In this document: positions 17,114 through 25,418 of the stretch, in pieces | Numbering within the stretch: the first letter of the stretch is position 1 | How the letters are laid out: every line of letters begins with the position of its first letter | Assembly: GCF_035958815.1 (NCBI RefSeq) | Contig: NZ_CP108383.1 | Location: 1,550,001-1,614,000, forward strand | Direction of reading: 5' to 3' | Source: Nocardia sp. NBC_01327 | Lineage (GTDB): Bacteria; Actinomycetota; Actinomycetes; Mycobacteriales; Mycobacteriaceae | DNA: 64,000 bases | The notes under the pieces: model-generated | The model's input: the letters and a program-made list of their open reading frames with translations, nothing else | Databases searched by the model: none | What the model was told of the DNA's origin: nothing | Translations under genes and position numbers: made by a program

Positions 17114-17564
17114 CGGTCAGTACTGTTCCCGAGAGTATCGACGCAAACGCCTCGTGTGGAGTCTCTCCCAGATAGTAGCCACCGGTGTGATGAAGGTAGA
17201 AGAATCGGCCGGTATCGTCGATGAGCCAGATGCCGTACTCGTAGGTCTCGGCTCCAACCGGAAACAGCTGCCGATTCAGACCGGTGGCGAGCTCGATGAA
17301 ATCCTCGGCATCGCCGTCATATCCGACTGTGGGATCGAACATCAAGACGGCATCGGGGGACTTGCCATGCAATGGCAGCTCCAGTTCGCCATATGAATGG
17401 ATGAAACGAGTTGCCGCGTCGTGCGCGACAAGTTGTGTGCCTTGACGCGAAGCATCCTCGATCCTCACCTGGATGAGCTCGTCTGCCGTCGAGCCGATGT
17501 CCCGCGTGGGAAACCATCCAGCATCGGTGAGCCACTGGTCGATTTCGCTGGGTTCGAAGTTCAC
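17091..17564 (-). CDS. SUKH-3-type immunity protein
   Basis: 157 aa from GTG 17564, chosen for the AAAGGAAT upstream; a longer frame reaches back into the toxin gene. Blocks fit SUKH-3: the start FEPSEIDQWLTDAGWFPTRDIG, VLMFDPTVGYD, the core NRQLFPVGAETYEYGIWLIDDTGRFFYLH, and HEAFASIL. SUKH proteins are known immunity proteins for deaminase and nuclease toxins. It lies 34 bases behind the giant toxin whose last domain is a YwqJ-type deaminase, a pairing documented for this family. It should neutralise that domain in the cytosol. Confidence 0.75.
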   Translation of the reverse strand: MNFEPSEIDQWLTDAGWFPTRDIGSTADELIQVRIEDASRQGTQLVAHDAATRFIHSYGELELPLHGKSPDAVLMFDPTVGYDGDAEDFIELATGLNRQLFPVGAETYEYGIWLIDDTGRFFYLHHTGGYYLGETPHEAFASILSGTVLTDAEAYFA

Positions 17565-17598
17565 AGCCGCGGTATTCCTTTCGGCATCACTGGGGGCA

Positions 17599-20500
17599 TC
17601 AGATCGGTTCGATTCCGAGTTCCGGAAGGATGTACTTACAGGTATCACAAGGTTCCAGGTACTCGTTGTGGCGGCGCAGCACAGTGCCCGTCCTCCTTTG
17701 AATCAGCGTTCCCACTGTGCGGGTATGGATCTGGCTCCCTTCCAACAGAGCCCTCGCGCCGGCAAGGCTCGTTATTCTCCCACCGTCGCCTTCCAGCATC
17801 GTCAGTCGGTCGCTGATCAGCGCGATTTCGGCGCACTTGCCATGACCGCCTCCGATCTTGTCGATTCGACCGGCGCTGTGGTCGGCCTTGATGTTGTCGA
17901 GGAGATGCTGAACGACCGGATGAGTACTGGGCATCAGCTGATTGCCAATTTTTGTCATGCTGGTGTGCGCCGTCAGAATGCCGTCGTGCAGCAGTGTTCC
18001 GGCGCAACCGTCCTTGATCCTGTGCTGCCCCTTCGGAATAATCTGCCGGTTGGCGGCCTCTGCCTCCGCCGCCGTCATCGAAGGTTTGAGCGCGTCGTCC
18101 GCAAGTTCGTGGGCCCGGTGTTGCAGCGCGGCAACCTGTTCGTCATGGCTCAGGTTCGAAACGTCCTCGACCGGTAGCCGATAATGCCTCATGTCACCAG
18201 CTGCAGATCCGTGCCACGACGGCTGCGGTTCCAGTGGCTCACCTCGGTGCCCGCTTTCGTCTGCGATCCCGGCACGGTCTCTCGCGTCGTCACCGAGGCC
18301 GACTGTGTGTTTGTCGTCTTCGTGGGTGCCGGGCGCGAATCCGTCAGTGGATGCTGTGGTTTTGGTGCCGTCGGGGTGGTGGGTTTCCCATTCGCCGTCG
18401 GGTGGGATGCGGGGTCGTCGGGTGCCGTCGGGGTGGGTTTCGGCGGTGCTGGTGTACAGGCGGCCGTGGGTGTCGGACCAGGCAGGTTTCGTGGGGGCAA
18501 GAACATCTACGCCGAGATGCTGGGCCAGTCGGGTGGCGAACCCGTTGGTGCCTGCATCGCAGCCGATAAGGCGGATGGGAGTGCGGCCGTCCCAATTGGA
18601 TTGGCGGAGGAGATTGCCGAATTCCTCTGGGGTGTAGGTGCGATCGCCGATGCGGGCCAGGCCGTCCTCTGTGATGTGCACATCGGCGGTGAAATGGGTG
18701 GGATCTTCGGGGATACGGGCCGCCAGATCTGCGAGAACAGCATCGTCCGGATGGAACGATGCGCCGGCTGCGGTTTCCGTGGTGGGGTTGTCGTAGAGTT
18801 CGGCGGTCGACTGCGTGTGAGGCTCATGCGTCAATAGCGCCTTGCCGTTGTCTGCCAGATACTTCTTGAACGCGGGATCATGATCACCGAGCAAACGCCA
18901 GGGGGTGGCTGCCGCTTCGAGATCCATCAGCCCGATGCGGTCGAGAACCTGTGCGAAATCATGTCGCAGACCAGATAATTCGCCCTGGCGAGCGGGATCC
19001 GACATCGAGTGCACGATCTCGGTGGCCAGAGATCGTATTTCTTCGAAGCGTCCCTGAAGATGAGTGGTCAACGACGTCGGGCGATCATTCGGAAGTGTGG
19101 CCGCCGGGTCGGGACCGAGCTGCTCGTCGCCCAGCTGGAACGGGATGTGGTGATCGTCCGGCGCATCGACAGCGCGAGTCGTCTGGGTGTCGGGATGGGT
19201 GCCCTCGAGACCGGGGCTCTCTTCTGGATGCACCTTCTCGGCAGGTCGGGAGGGCGGGGACTCATGATCTGGTGCACGGTCAGTAGAGGATTCATGAGCG
19301 TAGTCGGCATCTACAACGACACCCTTGATCAGATATTCGACGCCCGCGTAGCCGGGTCCCTCCGGATTCTCGATGACGTCGGTGATCAGGTATCGAGTTC
19401 CACGCTGCAGTATGAATTCGTTCTCCGGCCCGGCGGCGCTCCGGTCGCCGATCCATACTCCCTTCGAGCCGGTGGGAACCTCGAGTTCCATTCGCACTTT
19501 GCTATTGAAGTCCTCCGGTGGGGTCTTCCCCAAAGAGGTTGACATGTAAGCACGTTCGGTCTGGATGGTATTGATGAGCTGCTGCGGATTCTTGCCGTCC
19601 AGAACAGTGCCGTGCTGATCGATCGCCAGATGGTCGATACCGTCGAGGGTCACGCCTCGAGTGATTTCGAAGCCCTCTGGAGTAGAACGACCTGTTGCCT
19701 GATCCAGCAGATCTATGTGATTCTGCAGAACCTCGGCGGTCGGAACGGTGCCGAAGGTATCGCGCATCATGACGATCTTGTCGGCTTGGAACCAGAGCTC
19801 GTCCAGCCGCTTGTACGGATACGGCTCGCTCAACACGCTGTCGATGGCAGCGCGGAGCGGCGGATCGAGGTTCGGATGTTGCATAACGGCATCGAGCATC
19901 TCGATCGACGGTGGCATCAGTTTGCCGCCGGTCAAGCGCATCAACTGCTGCTGGTGTCCGTAGTCCTCGAAGAAGCTGTTGAGCAGTTCGGGCGGGTCGG
20001 GGTGGCGAAGGAATTCATTGATCCACGGACTCTTTGTGTAGAGCTGTACCTCGCGAAACTCATTTCCTGACAAGGTATTACGGATGGGCCCGAGAACACT
20101 TTCGCCGTACGTCCGGCCCTCTTCGTTCGTATCGAAGTGGTGGACCTCGCCGCGGTCGCGTGCATCGTCGCCGGTGAGGCCGTGCTTATCTCCGTCTTGG
20201 GTACCCGGTGCGAAGCCATCCTGTGTCGCTGTGGTTTTGGTGCCGTCGGGGTGGTGGGTTTCCCATTCGCCGTCGGGTGGGATGCGGGGTCGTCGGGTGC
20301 CGTCGGGGTGGGTTTCGGCGGTGCTGGTGTACAGGCGGCCGTGGGTGTCGGACCAGGCAGGTTTCGTGGGGGCAAGAACGTCGGCGCCGAGGTGGGTCGC
20401 GAGTCGGCTGGCGAACCCGTTGGTGCCTGCATCGCAGCCGATAAGGCGGATGGGGGTATTGCCGTCCCAGCCCGATTGGCGGAGGAGGTTGCCGAATTCC

Positions 20501-23500
20501 TCTGGGGTGTAGGTGCGGTCGCCGATGCGGGCGAGGCCGTCCTCGGTGATGTGGACGTCGGCGGTGAAATGTGTGGGATCCGCAGGGACCCGTCCGGCCA
20601 GATCGGTCAGGATTGCGTCATCAGGGTGAAAGGAAGCGCCAGCGTCGGTTGCTGTGGCGGAGTGGGTAGTTCCGTCGACAACGTCCTGGACCGGAGTCGA
20701 GGCGTCGACCAGTATCGGATCAGAGTCCGGGCTGAAGCGGATAAGGGGCTCTTTGCCGGGTTGGTGCTTGTCGATGATGGTTTGGTAAATACCCTCGTGG
20801 ACAGGCGGATCCATCTCGGGCCAATAGGTGTGAGCGCCGTGCATAACGCCCATGTCCTCGTTGACCATGTGGTTGACGATGTCCCAATATTCGTCACGAG
20901 ACAGCTTGTCTCCATTGGGCTTTCGGATATCGAAGATATCGTGATCACCAGTGAGCGGCCGGTACTCGCCGGTGTTGTAGTCGCGGCCGTACACCACTTT
21001 GTCCCGGACTTCGAAGTCCCCGTTGTGGGCATGCTCGGCCATGGGGTCGCGGAATTCGTTCCATTCGTTCAGACGCTGCGCGTATCGATTGCCGATCTCG
21101 TCCGCAAGGTGGGCGGGTACCTCCTCGAGTGCCGGCATCTTCGGTTCGAAGTAGCCCACCAGACCGACATGTTCTTCAGGCGCCCCCAGATAGACATCCA
21201 GGTCGCTGATGGTCTTGGCTTTGATGTACTTCGACTTGGGCATCGCCCCCTGTTCGAGCCAATGGACCGCGCTCGGCGTTGTGGGGCGTACATCGATGAC
21301 GTAGTCGAACTGTTCGCAAATCCCTTGGAAGGCGCGCTGGTTGCGCTCCGGCATGCCGTACTCGGTGACGAGTTCGTCCATCGAGACCGGTCGGGGAATC
21401 TCTTCCTCGCTACTGTGCGTGACGTGCGCGTCCTCCTCGGACACGTGCGGGGCCTGCGCAGCTTCTTCGGTGTGCCGCTGGTACTCCGGAGCCGTGGGAC
21501 GGTGATCGCGTCCGCCGGGCTCGCTGCGTGGCGAGGTCTCGGGACCTTCCTGGCCGGTGGAGTGTGGTGAATCCCCCAGGCCCGCCCGCGTTTCGTGGAC
21601 GTGCTGGGACTGCGAGTCGGCGGGCGCGCCGGCAGGGTGAGGCTCCGGCGCCTGGACCTCGTTGTCGGGACGCGTCTCGTCGGGCAATTTCTGCCCAAGT
21701 TCGGCAGGGTGTGTCCCTGGATCGGTTTGCTCTAGTACGTGATGGTCCCCTGTTCCGGCCAAGTCTGATTCACGTGCCACTGCCTCCGTGCCCAGGCCAT
21801 CGCTCGCGTGAAGGGCTCCGGGCCGTTCAGCAGGCTCGTGCGGGGCTGCCGTGTCCTCTTGTTGATGATCAACCGATGCTCGAGGGTCTGTACTGGGGTT
21901 TGACTCAGGGACGTCGCGGTCACCTGATACTCGATCTCCCGGTCCGTCTCCTCTATCCGCTGGAGTGTCACCGTCCAGCGATGAGGATAAATCTGTTCGC
22001 CCGGTACTGGTTTCCCCGTCCGAATCGCTTCGTCGTACTGCTCGCCGATCGTTATCGGATGCAGGCTCGGGTGAACGGTCACCACTCCCGTTCGGGCGTT
22101 GACCACCAGGTTTGCTTGACCCGGAGTCGGCGGTGGGTTCCCCTCCAACTGTTTCGGGTGACAAACCCAGCCGTACTCGGTCGGGGAGATGCTGAATTTC
22201 AGGTCCGGCCGCAGGATGCGGGCCAGATACTCCTCCACTTGGTCCTGTGTGCGGTACTGCTCCGGCACCGGTGATGCCTCCGTTCGGCGCGTTCGGGTCG
22301 AGGGCAGTGAACCAGACCCCCGTGGAGTGGTTGGTCATACTGGGTGGCGGCGTTTCCGAGATCGTCCGCTGCTGTGGATCCCACCATAAGGGACCGGCCG
22401 CATCCTTCGGGAAGACGACGACGGTGGCATGCGCGCCGCCGCCTGCCCAACTGTTGACGATGAGTGCGGCGGATCCCTCGCCCATTTGGGCAATGTGGTC
22501 GTGAAGCCATGAGAATTGTTGCGGGACAGACGTATCGGGATGGTTGTAGCCCCAAGTACTGAAGGCACCACCGAGCCAGTGGAGCGCCCGGTCGTTGCCG
22601 GCCTGCTCGGGACCCCTGCTGTCGATAGTGCCGTCGGGTAGCAGGTCGGGCCAACGTGGATGGGCGACTTGCGGATCGCCCAGGAACGACGACAAGGCGG
22701 CGAGGCTGTTATCGAGACAGTTATTACTGCGGCCGGTTTCGTGGGGACCGCCGTCGTTGATGAGGTCGCCGTAGGGATTGGTACGAGGGTCTGCGTGGAC
22801 GAGGAACTTATCGCCGTCGCGCAGTGCGTCTTCAACTGCCCACTGATGCTCGGGAAACTCCAGGTCATCCAAGTAGTGCTCGGTGATAACCCGCGTCTGG
22901 GGTAGTCCGGTGACATGGCTTTCGGTGTTGGCGATGGCGATGTCGTTGCTGATTCGGCGTACATCGATCTCGTCGAGGGTGTGGCCGCCGCCGGTGTCGC
23001 TCGACAATCCGAGGTGCTCACGCAGATGCTCCGCCAACACATCCGGCGGGGTTTCTCGATTCCACACATGCGGATCCGTGGTCTCATGCGGGTTGCCGAT
23101 GGATGCCTTCAGATGAGCCTCGGCGGGGTCATCGACGAATTCGAGCTCGACATGGAGACGGTCACCGCTGAGCAATCGATCGCCGGTGTTGAAAACACGA
23201 TCCGCGGTGGCATGCAGGGAACCGGTGATTTCGCGCAGGTGTTCCGGGGAGACATTCCCGACCTCGTCGAGATGCACCTTGACGGTGAGCGTCGTGAGCT
23301 TATCGTCTGGTCCGTAGCTGAAGCGGCGTGTCTCGTATGCCGGTTGGGCGCTGGGCGATCCGCTGTCCCCGGGCGTGACGTCGGTGGCTTTGCTCGCTTC
23401 GGCGTTCTGTTCCTTGTAGAAGTCCTCGAACTCGGTTCGAGCCTTGGCGAGGGCAGGATCAGCCTCGACACCTGTGACTTTGTCGATACGGCGACGAATC

Positions 23501-25404
23501 TCCAGAGGATGTTCGGCACTTGGATGCGGCGGTGTGCTGAAGATGACTGCTGGCTCGATCTGGTTGGCTGGGTCGTACCCCGCGAGGTGATCGGGTGCAG
23601 GGTTGTTCGGATCTGTTCCAGACAGCGACTGATCGTTCTTGGCCGGATGGGTTCCAGGTTCCTGGGGGATATCGCCACGCGGTTCAAGTGGGCGCGCGGG
23701 TGACGTTGGTCCGTCGGGCGTAGTCGGTGTACTACCGGTGGGCGCCTGTTCGGGGGTAACTTCACGCGCTGAATGCTGCTCGGGAGCCAGCTCCGGCGAG
23801 AGCGTGGTCGGCCCGGGTGCGGTGCCAGCCACCCGTGCCGCAGGTTCGGAGCCGACTTGCCGCACTTCGGATTCCGGGGTAACTGCGATTGGTCGTGCTT
23901 CGAGCGCGCGATTCGCGACCACAGGCCTGTCCTGCGTTCCGGCTACGATCTTCGGACTGCTGTCTGCGGTGCTCAGGTTCGGCGCCGCGCGTGCTGGGCT
24001 TTCTGCAGGCGATGGTCGACTGGGTGCGACTTCTCGGGGTGCGGCGGCCGTATCGGCCGCGCGCTCGGGCACCGTTGCAGGGCGGGCGGATTGGTCCACC
24101 GGCGCTGACCGGACGGGGTTCTCCGCCGGCCGTACGGCATCAGCCGGTCGATTCTGCTCGGGAGTATTGGCGCGGGACTCCGAGAGATTCTGCGGTGCAT
24201 TCGAATTCGGTGCCTCGGCCCGCTTGTCGGTTTCTGCGGCGGGCGCGACTTCTTTCGCCGGTTGCTGGTCGTGGTCGTGCGTGTTTGCCAGGTTGGGTTG
24301 GTCGTGCTTGAGATCGGCCTCCGGGTTGGGTTCACGTGGTGTGCCATCGGTGGGCGAGGTTTTAGTCGATACGTTGCTCGGATCCTGCGTTGCGGGGGAG
24401 CCGCCATGTCCTTTTCCGGCACTGTGCATGCCACCGAGGGCGCCCATTCCGAGTCCGCCTGCGAGGAGTTGCATGTGGAGTGTCTTGTCGACGTCACCCC
24501 AGTTGCCTTTGTCGTAGCGCTGAACTCCGAGTCCGGCCCCGTACATGCCGAGCGCGCCCACCACACCACCCGCACCCCCGGCGGCGAATCCTCCCAACCT
24601 GGACGGGAGCTGGGGCAGGGTCTTTTTCAGGAAGCCCTCTGTGAGGCTGTGGACAGGAGCGCCGGCCAATCCTCCTGCGCCCCATTCGAGACTGGTTTGG
24701 AAGGTCTGCTTCAGGTCGAAGCCGTCGTCGCGATGACCCATCTCGATCTGGATCGCCTGGATACCTGCGTCGAGCCCCGCCCCCATCCCGCCGGCGATCA
24801 GAGCACCCTTGCCCAGATTCAGTGCGGCCGGGACGATTCGCTTGCTCAGCGGAATGACGACCTCACGTGAGAGCGGCTTGGCCAGGGATTCCAATGCGGC
24901 CCGGCTGGCAAGCGCGGCAATCCGTTTCATCATCGATTCCGCGAATACCGCCAGCCCCTCTTTGGCGATGGCGAGATAGGCCGGAACGAGCACGTCGCCG
25001 TACAGAGATGCCATGAGTGATCCCACGGTCCAGAGCGTGAGGAGCGCGAACGCCTCCTCCTGGATCTTGGTGTACTCGATTGTCGTTGCGGTGGAGCGGG
25101 TGTCGTGACCGAGTGAATGAAGGTTCTCCACCAGCTTCTGGATGGAGTAGTCCTTGTTATCGAACAGCGTGGCGAACTCCGCGGAGACCTGTTCGGCGCC
25201 AGCGCTTTGGTAGTACTGCGGAACAGCACCCGTGACCTGTCTCAGGTCAGGTTCGAGCCTCTCGAGATCGGTCGCCGCCTTGTTCCAGGCATCGCCGAGT
25301 GCGAAGAGCGATTCTTCATCGCCTTTGGGGTAGGCGCTTCCGAAGTTGAGGGCCTCCATGAGCCAACCTGGAAGAAAATCCCCGGCCGCAGTCCAACCTG
25401 ACAC
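17599..25404 (-). CDS. Giant ESX-type polymorphic multi-toxin, 2601 aa
   Basis: GTG start at 25404. Order seen: a WXG100-like helical start and hydrophobic Gly-rich region (1-330); a Pro/Glu-rich linker (~335-690); a zincin-like fold with a degenerate site (H793..H797). Next is a papain-like glutamine-deamidase type domain (C896, H992, D1009). A low-complexity stretch overprints another frame (~1046-1225). An edema factor-like cyclase domain follows (~1340-1545; PKSKYIKAK lysines, D1487xD1489, H1522), then caspase-like copy 1 (1588-1751, C1657). Then come an R-S-E ADP-ribosyltransferase (R1916, STS 1955-1957, E1994xE1996), caspase-like copy 2 (2213-2375, C2282) and a C-terminal YwqJ-type deaminase (C2524, E2526, C2586, C2589). 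The WXG100 and YbaB-like genes precede it; SUKH-3 follows. ESX export is inferred. Confidence 0.8.
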   Translation of the reverse strand: MSGWTAAGDFLPGWLMEALNFGSAYPKGDEESLFALGDAWNKAATDLERLEPDLRQVTGAVPQYYQSAGAEQVSAEFATLFDNKDYSIQKLVENLHSLGHDTRSTATTIEYTKIQEEAFALLTLWTVGSLMASLYGDVLVPAYLAIAKEGLAVFAESMMKRIAALASRAALESLAKPLSREVVIPLSKRIVPAALNLGKGALIAGGMGAGLDAGIQAIQIEMGHRDDGFDLKQTFQTSLEWGAGGLAGAPVHSLTEGFLKKTLPQLPSRLGGFAAGGAGGVVGALGMYGAGLGVQRYDKGNWGDVDKTLHMQLLAGGLGMGALGGMHSAGKGHGGSPATQDPSNVSTKTSPTDGTPREPNPEADLKHDQPNLANTHDHDQQPAKEVAPAAETDKRAEAPNSNAPQNLSESRANTPEQNRPADAVRPAENPVRSAPVDQSARPATVPERAADTAAAPREVAPSRPSPAESPARAAPNLSTADSSPKIVAGTQDRPVVANRALEARPIAVTPESEVRQVGSEPAARVAGTAPGPTTLSPELAPEQHSAREVTPEQAPTGSTPTTPDGPTSPARPLEPRGDIPQEPGTHPAKNDQSLSGTDPNNPAPDHLAGYDPANQIEPAVIFSTPPHPSAEHPLEIRRRIDKVTGVEADPALAKARTEFEDFYKEQNAEASKATDVTPGDSGSPSAQPAYETRRFSYGPDDKLTTLTVKVHLDEVGNVSPEHLREITGSLHATADRVFNTGDRLLSGDRLHVELEFVDDPAEAHLKASIGNPHETTDPHVWNRETPPDVLAEHLREHLGLSSDTGGGHTLDEIDVRRISNDIAIANTESHVTGLPQTRVITEHYLDDLEFPEHQWAVEDALRDGDKFLVHADPRTNPYGDLINDGGPHETGRSNNCLDNSLAALSSFLGDPQVAHPRWPDLLPDGTIDSRGPEQAGNDRALHWLGGAFSTWGYNHPDTSVPQQFSWLHDHIAQMGEGSAALIVNSWAGGGAHATVVVFPKDAAGPLWWDPQQRTISETPPPSMTNHSTGVWFTALDPNAPNGGITGAGAVPHTGPSGGVSGPHPAAGPEIQHLPDRVRLGLSPETVGGEPTADSGSSKPGGQRPNGSGDRSPEPASDNDRRAVRRSDSDGETSTGRTDLSSSLDGDTPADRGDGPGDRVSGDRDVPESNPSTDPRASVDHQQEDTAAPHEPAERPGALHASDGLGTEAVARESDLAGTGDHHVLEQTDPGTHPAELGQKLPDETRPDNEVQAPEPHPAGAPADSQSQHVHETRAGLGDSPHSTGQEGPETSPRSEPGGRDHRPTAPEYQRHTEEAAQAPHVSEEDAHVTHSSEEEIPRPVSMDELVTEYGMPERNQRAFQGICEQFDYVIDVRPTTPSAVHWLEQGAMPKSKYIKAKTISDLDVYLGAPEEHVGLVGYFEPKMPALEEVPAHLADEIGNRYAQRLNEWNEFRDPMAEHAHNGDFEVRDKVVYGRDYNTGEYRPLTGDHDIFDIRKPNGDKLSRDEYWDIVNHMVNEDMGVMHGAHTYWPEMDPPVHEGIYQTIIDKHQPGKEPLIRFSPDSDPILVDASTPVQDVVDGTTHSATATDAGASFHPDDAILTDLAGRVPADPTHFTADVHITEDGLARIGDRTYTPEEFGNLLRQSGWDGNTPIRLIGCDAGTNGFASRLATHLGADVLAPTKPAWSDTHGRLYTSTAETHPDGTRRPRIPPDGEWETHHPDGTKTTATQDGFAPGTQDGDKHGLTGDDARDRGEVHHFDTNEEGRTYGESVLGPIRNTLSGNEFREVQLYTKSPWINEFLRHPDPPELLNSFFEDYGHQQQLMRLTGGKLMPPSIEMLDAVMQHPNLDPPLRAAIDSVLSEPYPYKRLDELWFQADKIVMMRDTFGTVPTAEVLQNHIDLLDQATGRSTPEGFEITRGVTLDGIDHLAIDQHGTVLDGKNPQQLINTIQTERAYMSTSLGKTPPEDFNSKVRMELEVPTGSKGVWIGDRSAAGPENEFILQRGTRYLITDVIENPEGPGYAGVEYLIKGVVVDADYAHESSTDRAPDHESPPSRPAEKVHPEESPGLEGTHPDTQTTRAVDAPDDHHIPFQLGDEQLGPDPAATLPNDRPTSLTTHLQGRFEEIRSLATEIVHSMSDPARQGELSGLRHDFAQVLDRIGLMDLEAAATPWRLLGDHDPAFKKYLADNGKALLTHEPHTQSTAELYDNPTTETAAGASFHPDDAVLADLAARIPEDPTHFTADVHITEDGLARIGDRTYTPEEFGNLLRQSNWDGRTPIRLIGCDAGTNGFATRLAQHLGVDVLAPTKPAWSDTHGRLYTSTAETHPDGTRRPRIPPDGEWETHHPDGTKTTASTDGFAPGTHEDDKHTVGLGDDARDRAGIADESGHRGEPLEPQPSWHGSAAGDMRHYRLPVEDVSNLSHDEQVAALQHRAHELADDALKPSMTAAEAEAANRQIIPKGQHRIKDGCAGTLLHDGILTAHTSMTKIGNQLMPSTHPVVQHLLDNIKADHSAGRIDKIGGGHGKCAEIALISDRLTMLEGDGGRITSLAGARALLEGSQIHTRTVGTLIQRRTGTVLRRHNEYLEPCDTCKYILPELGIEPI
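18275..18768 (-). repeat. Direct repeat copy 2: caspase-like pretoxin domain
   Basis: It encodes ~162 residues about 90% identical to copy 1 at 20150-20643. 152 bases are identical (18353-18504 versus 20228-20379), at a constant offset of 1875 bases. The domain carries VHITEDGLARIGDRTYTPEEF and RLIGCDAGTNGFATRLAQHLG, a His-Cys spacing like caspase-type autoprocessing peptidases of polymorphic toxins. Confidence 0.9.
20150..20643 (-). repeat. Direct repeat copy 1: caspase-like pretoxin domain
   Basis: This is the partner of 18275-18768. The two copies flank the ADP-ribosyltransferase module inside one open frame. The offset of 1875 bases is 625 codons, so a crossover between copies removes the module without breaking the frame. 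Confidence 0.9.
21732..22268 (-). CDS. Overprinted immunity-like ORF inside the giant toxin gene
   Basis: A 178-codon frame (GTG 22268, stop TAG at 21732) on the same strand as the toxin but in another frame. It reads as an ordinary folded protein: a helix QDQVEEYLARILRPDLKFSI, YGWVCHPKQL, NLVVNARTGVVTVHPSLHP, HRWTVTLQRIEETDREIEYQV, EHRLIINKRT and a W-rich end. Its codons are mostly G/C-ending, whereas the toxin frame over the same bases uses many GGA, CGA, TCA, GTA and AGT codons and one TTA. It begins right after the papain-like domain, where that toxin's immunity gene would sit, and its centre resembles YrhB/Imm35-type immunity proteins. Whether it is still translated is unknown. Confidence 0.5.
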   Translation of the reverse strand: MPEQYRTQDQVEEYLARILRPDLKFSISPTEYGWVCHPKQLEGNPPPTPGQANLVVNARTGVVTVHPSLHPITIGEQYDEAIRTGKPVPGEQIYPHRWTVTLQRIEETDREIEYQVTATSLSQTPVQTLEHRLIINKRTRQPRTSLLNGPEPFTRAMAWARRQWHVNQTWPEQGTITY

Positions 25405-25418
25405 AAATTATCCGTTCT

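Noticed and set aside
20137..21570. 477-codon plus-strand open frame opposite the giant toxin
   Set aside because: It is Gly/Val-rich and exactly antisense to the caspase-like and cyclase coding regions with their intact motifs, the usual mirror frame of high-GC genes. It has no ribosome site or family motifs.
21069..21698. Second out-of-frame minus-strand ORF in the toxin gene, tested as another overprinted immunity gene
   Set aside because: It is Arg/Ser/Thr/Pro-rich without regular strands or helices, and the toxin frame over the same bases carries the cyclase-like motifs.
22335..23087. Out-of-frame ORF upstream of the overprinted one, in the same frame
   Set aside because: Ser/Thr/Pro/Arg-rich shadow of the papain-like and zincin-like coding region, with a stop before 22268, so it is not part of the immunity-like ORF.
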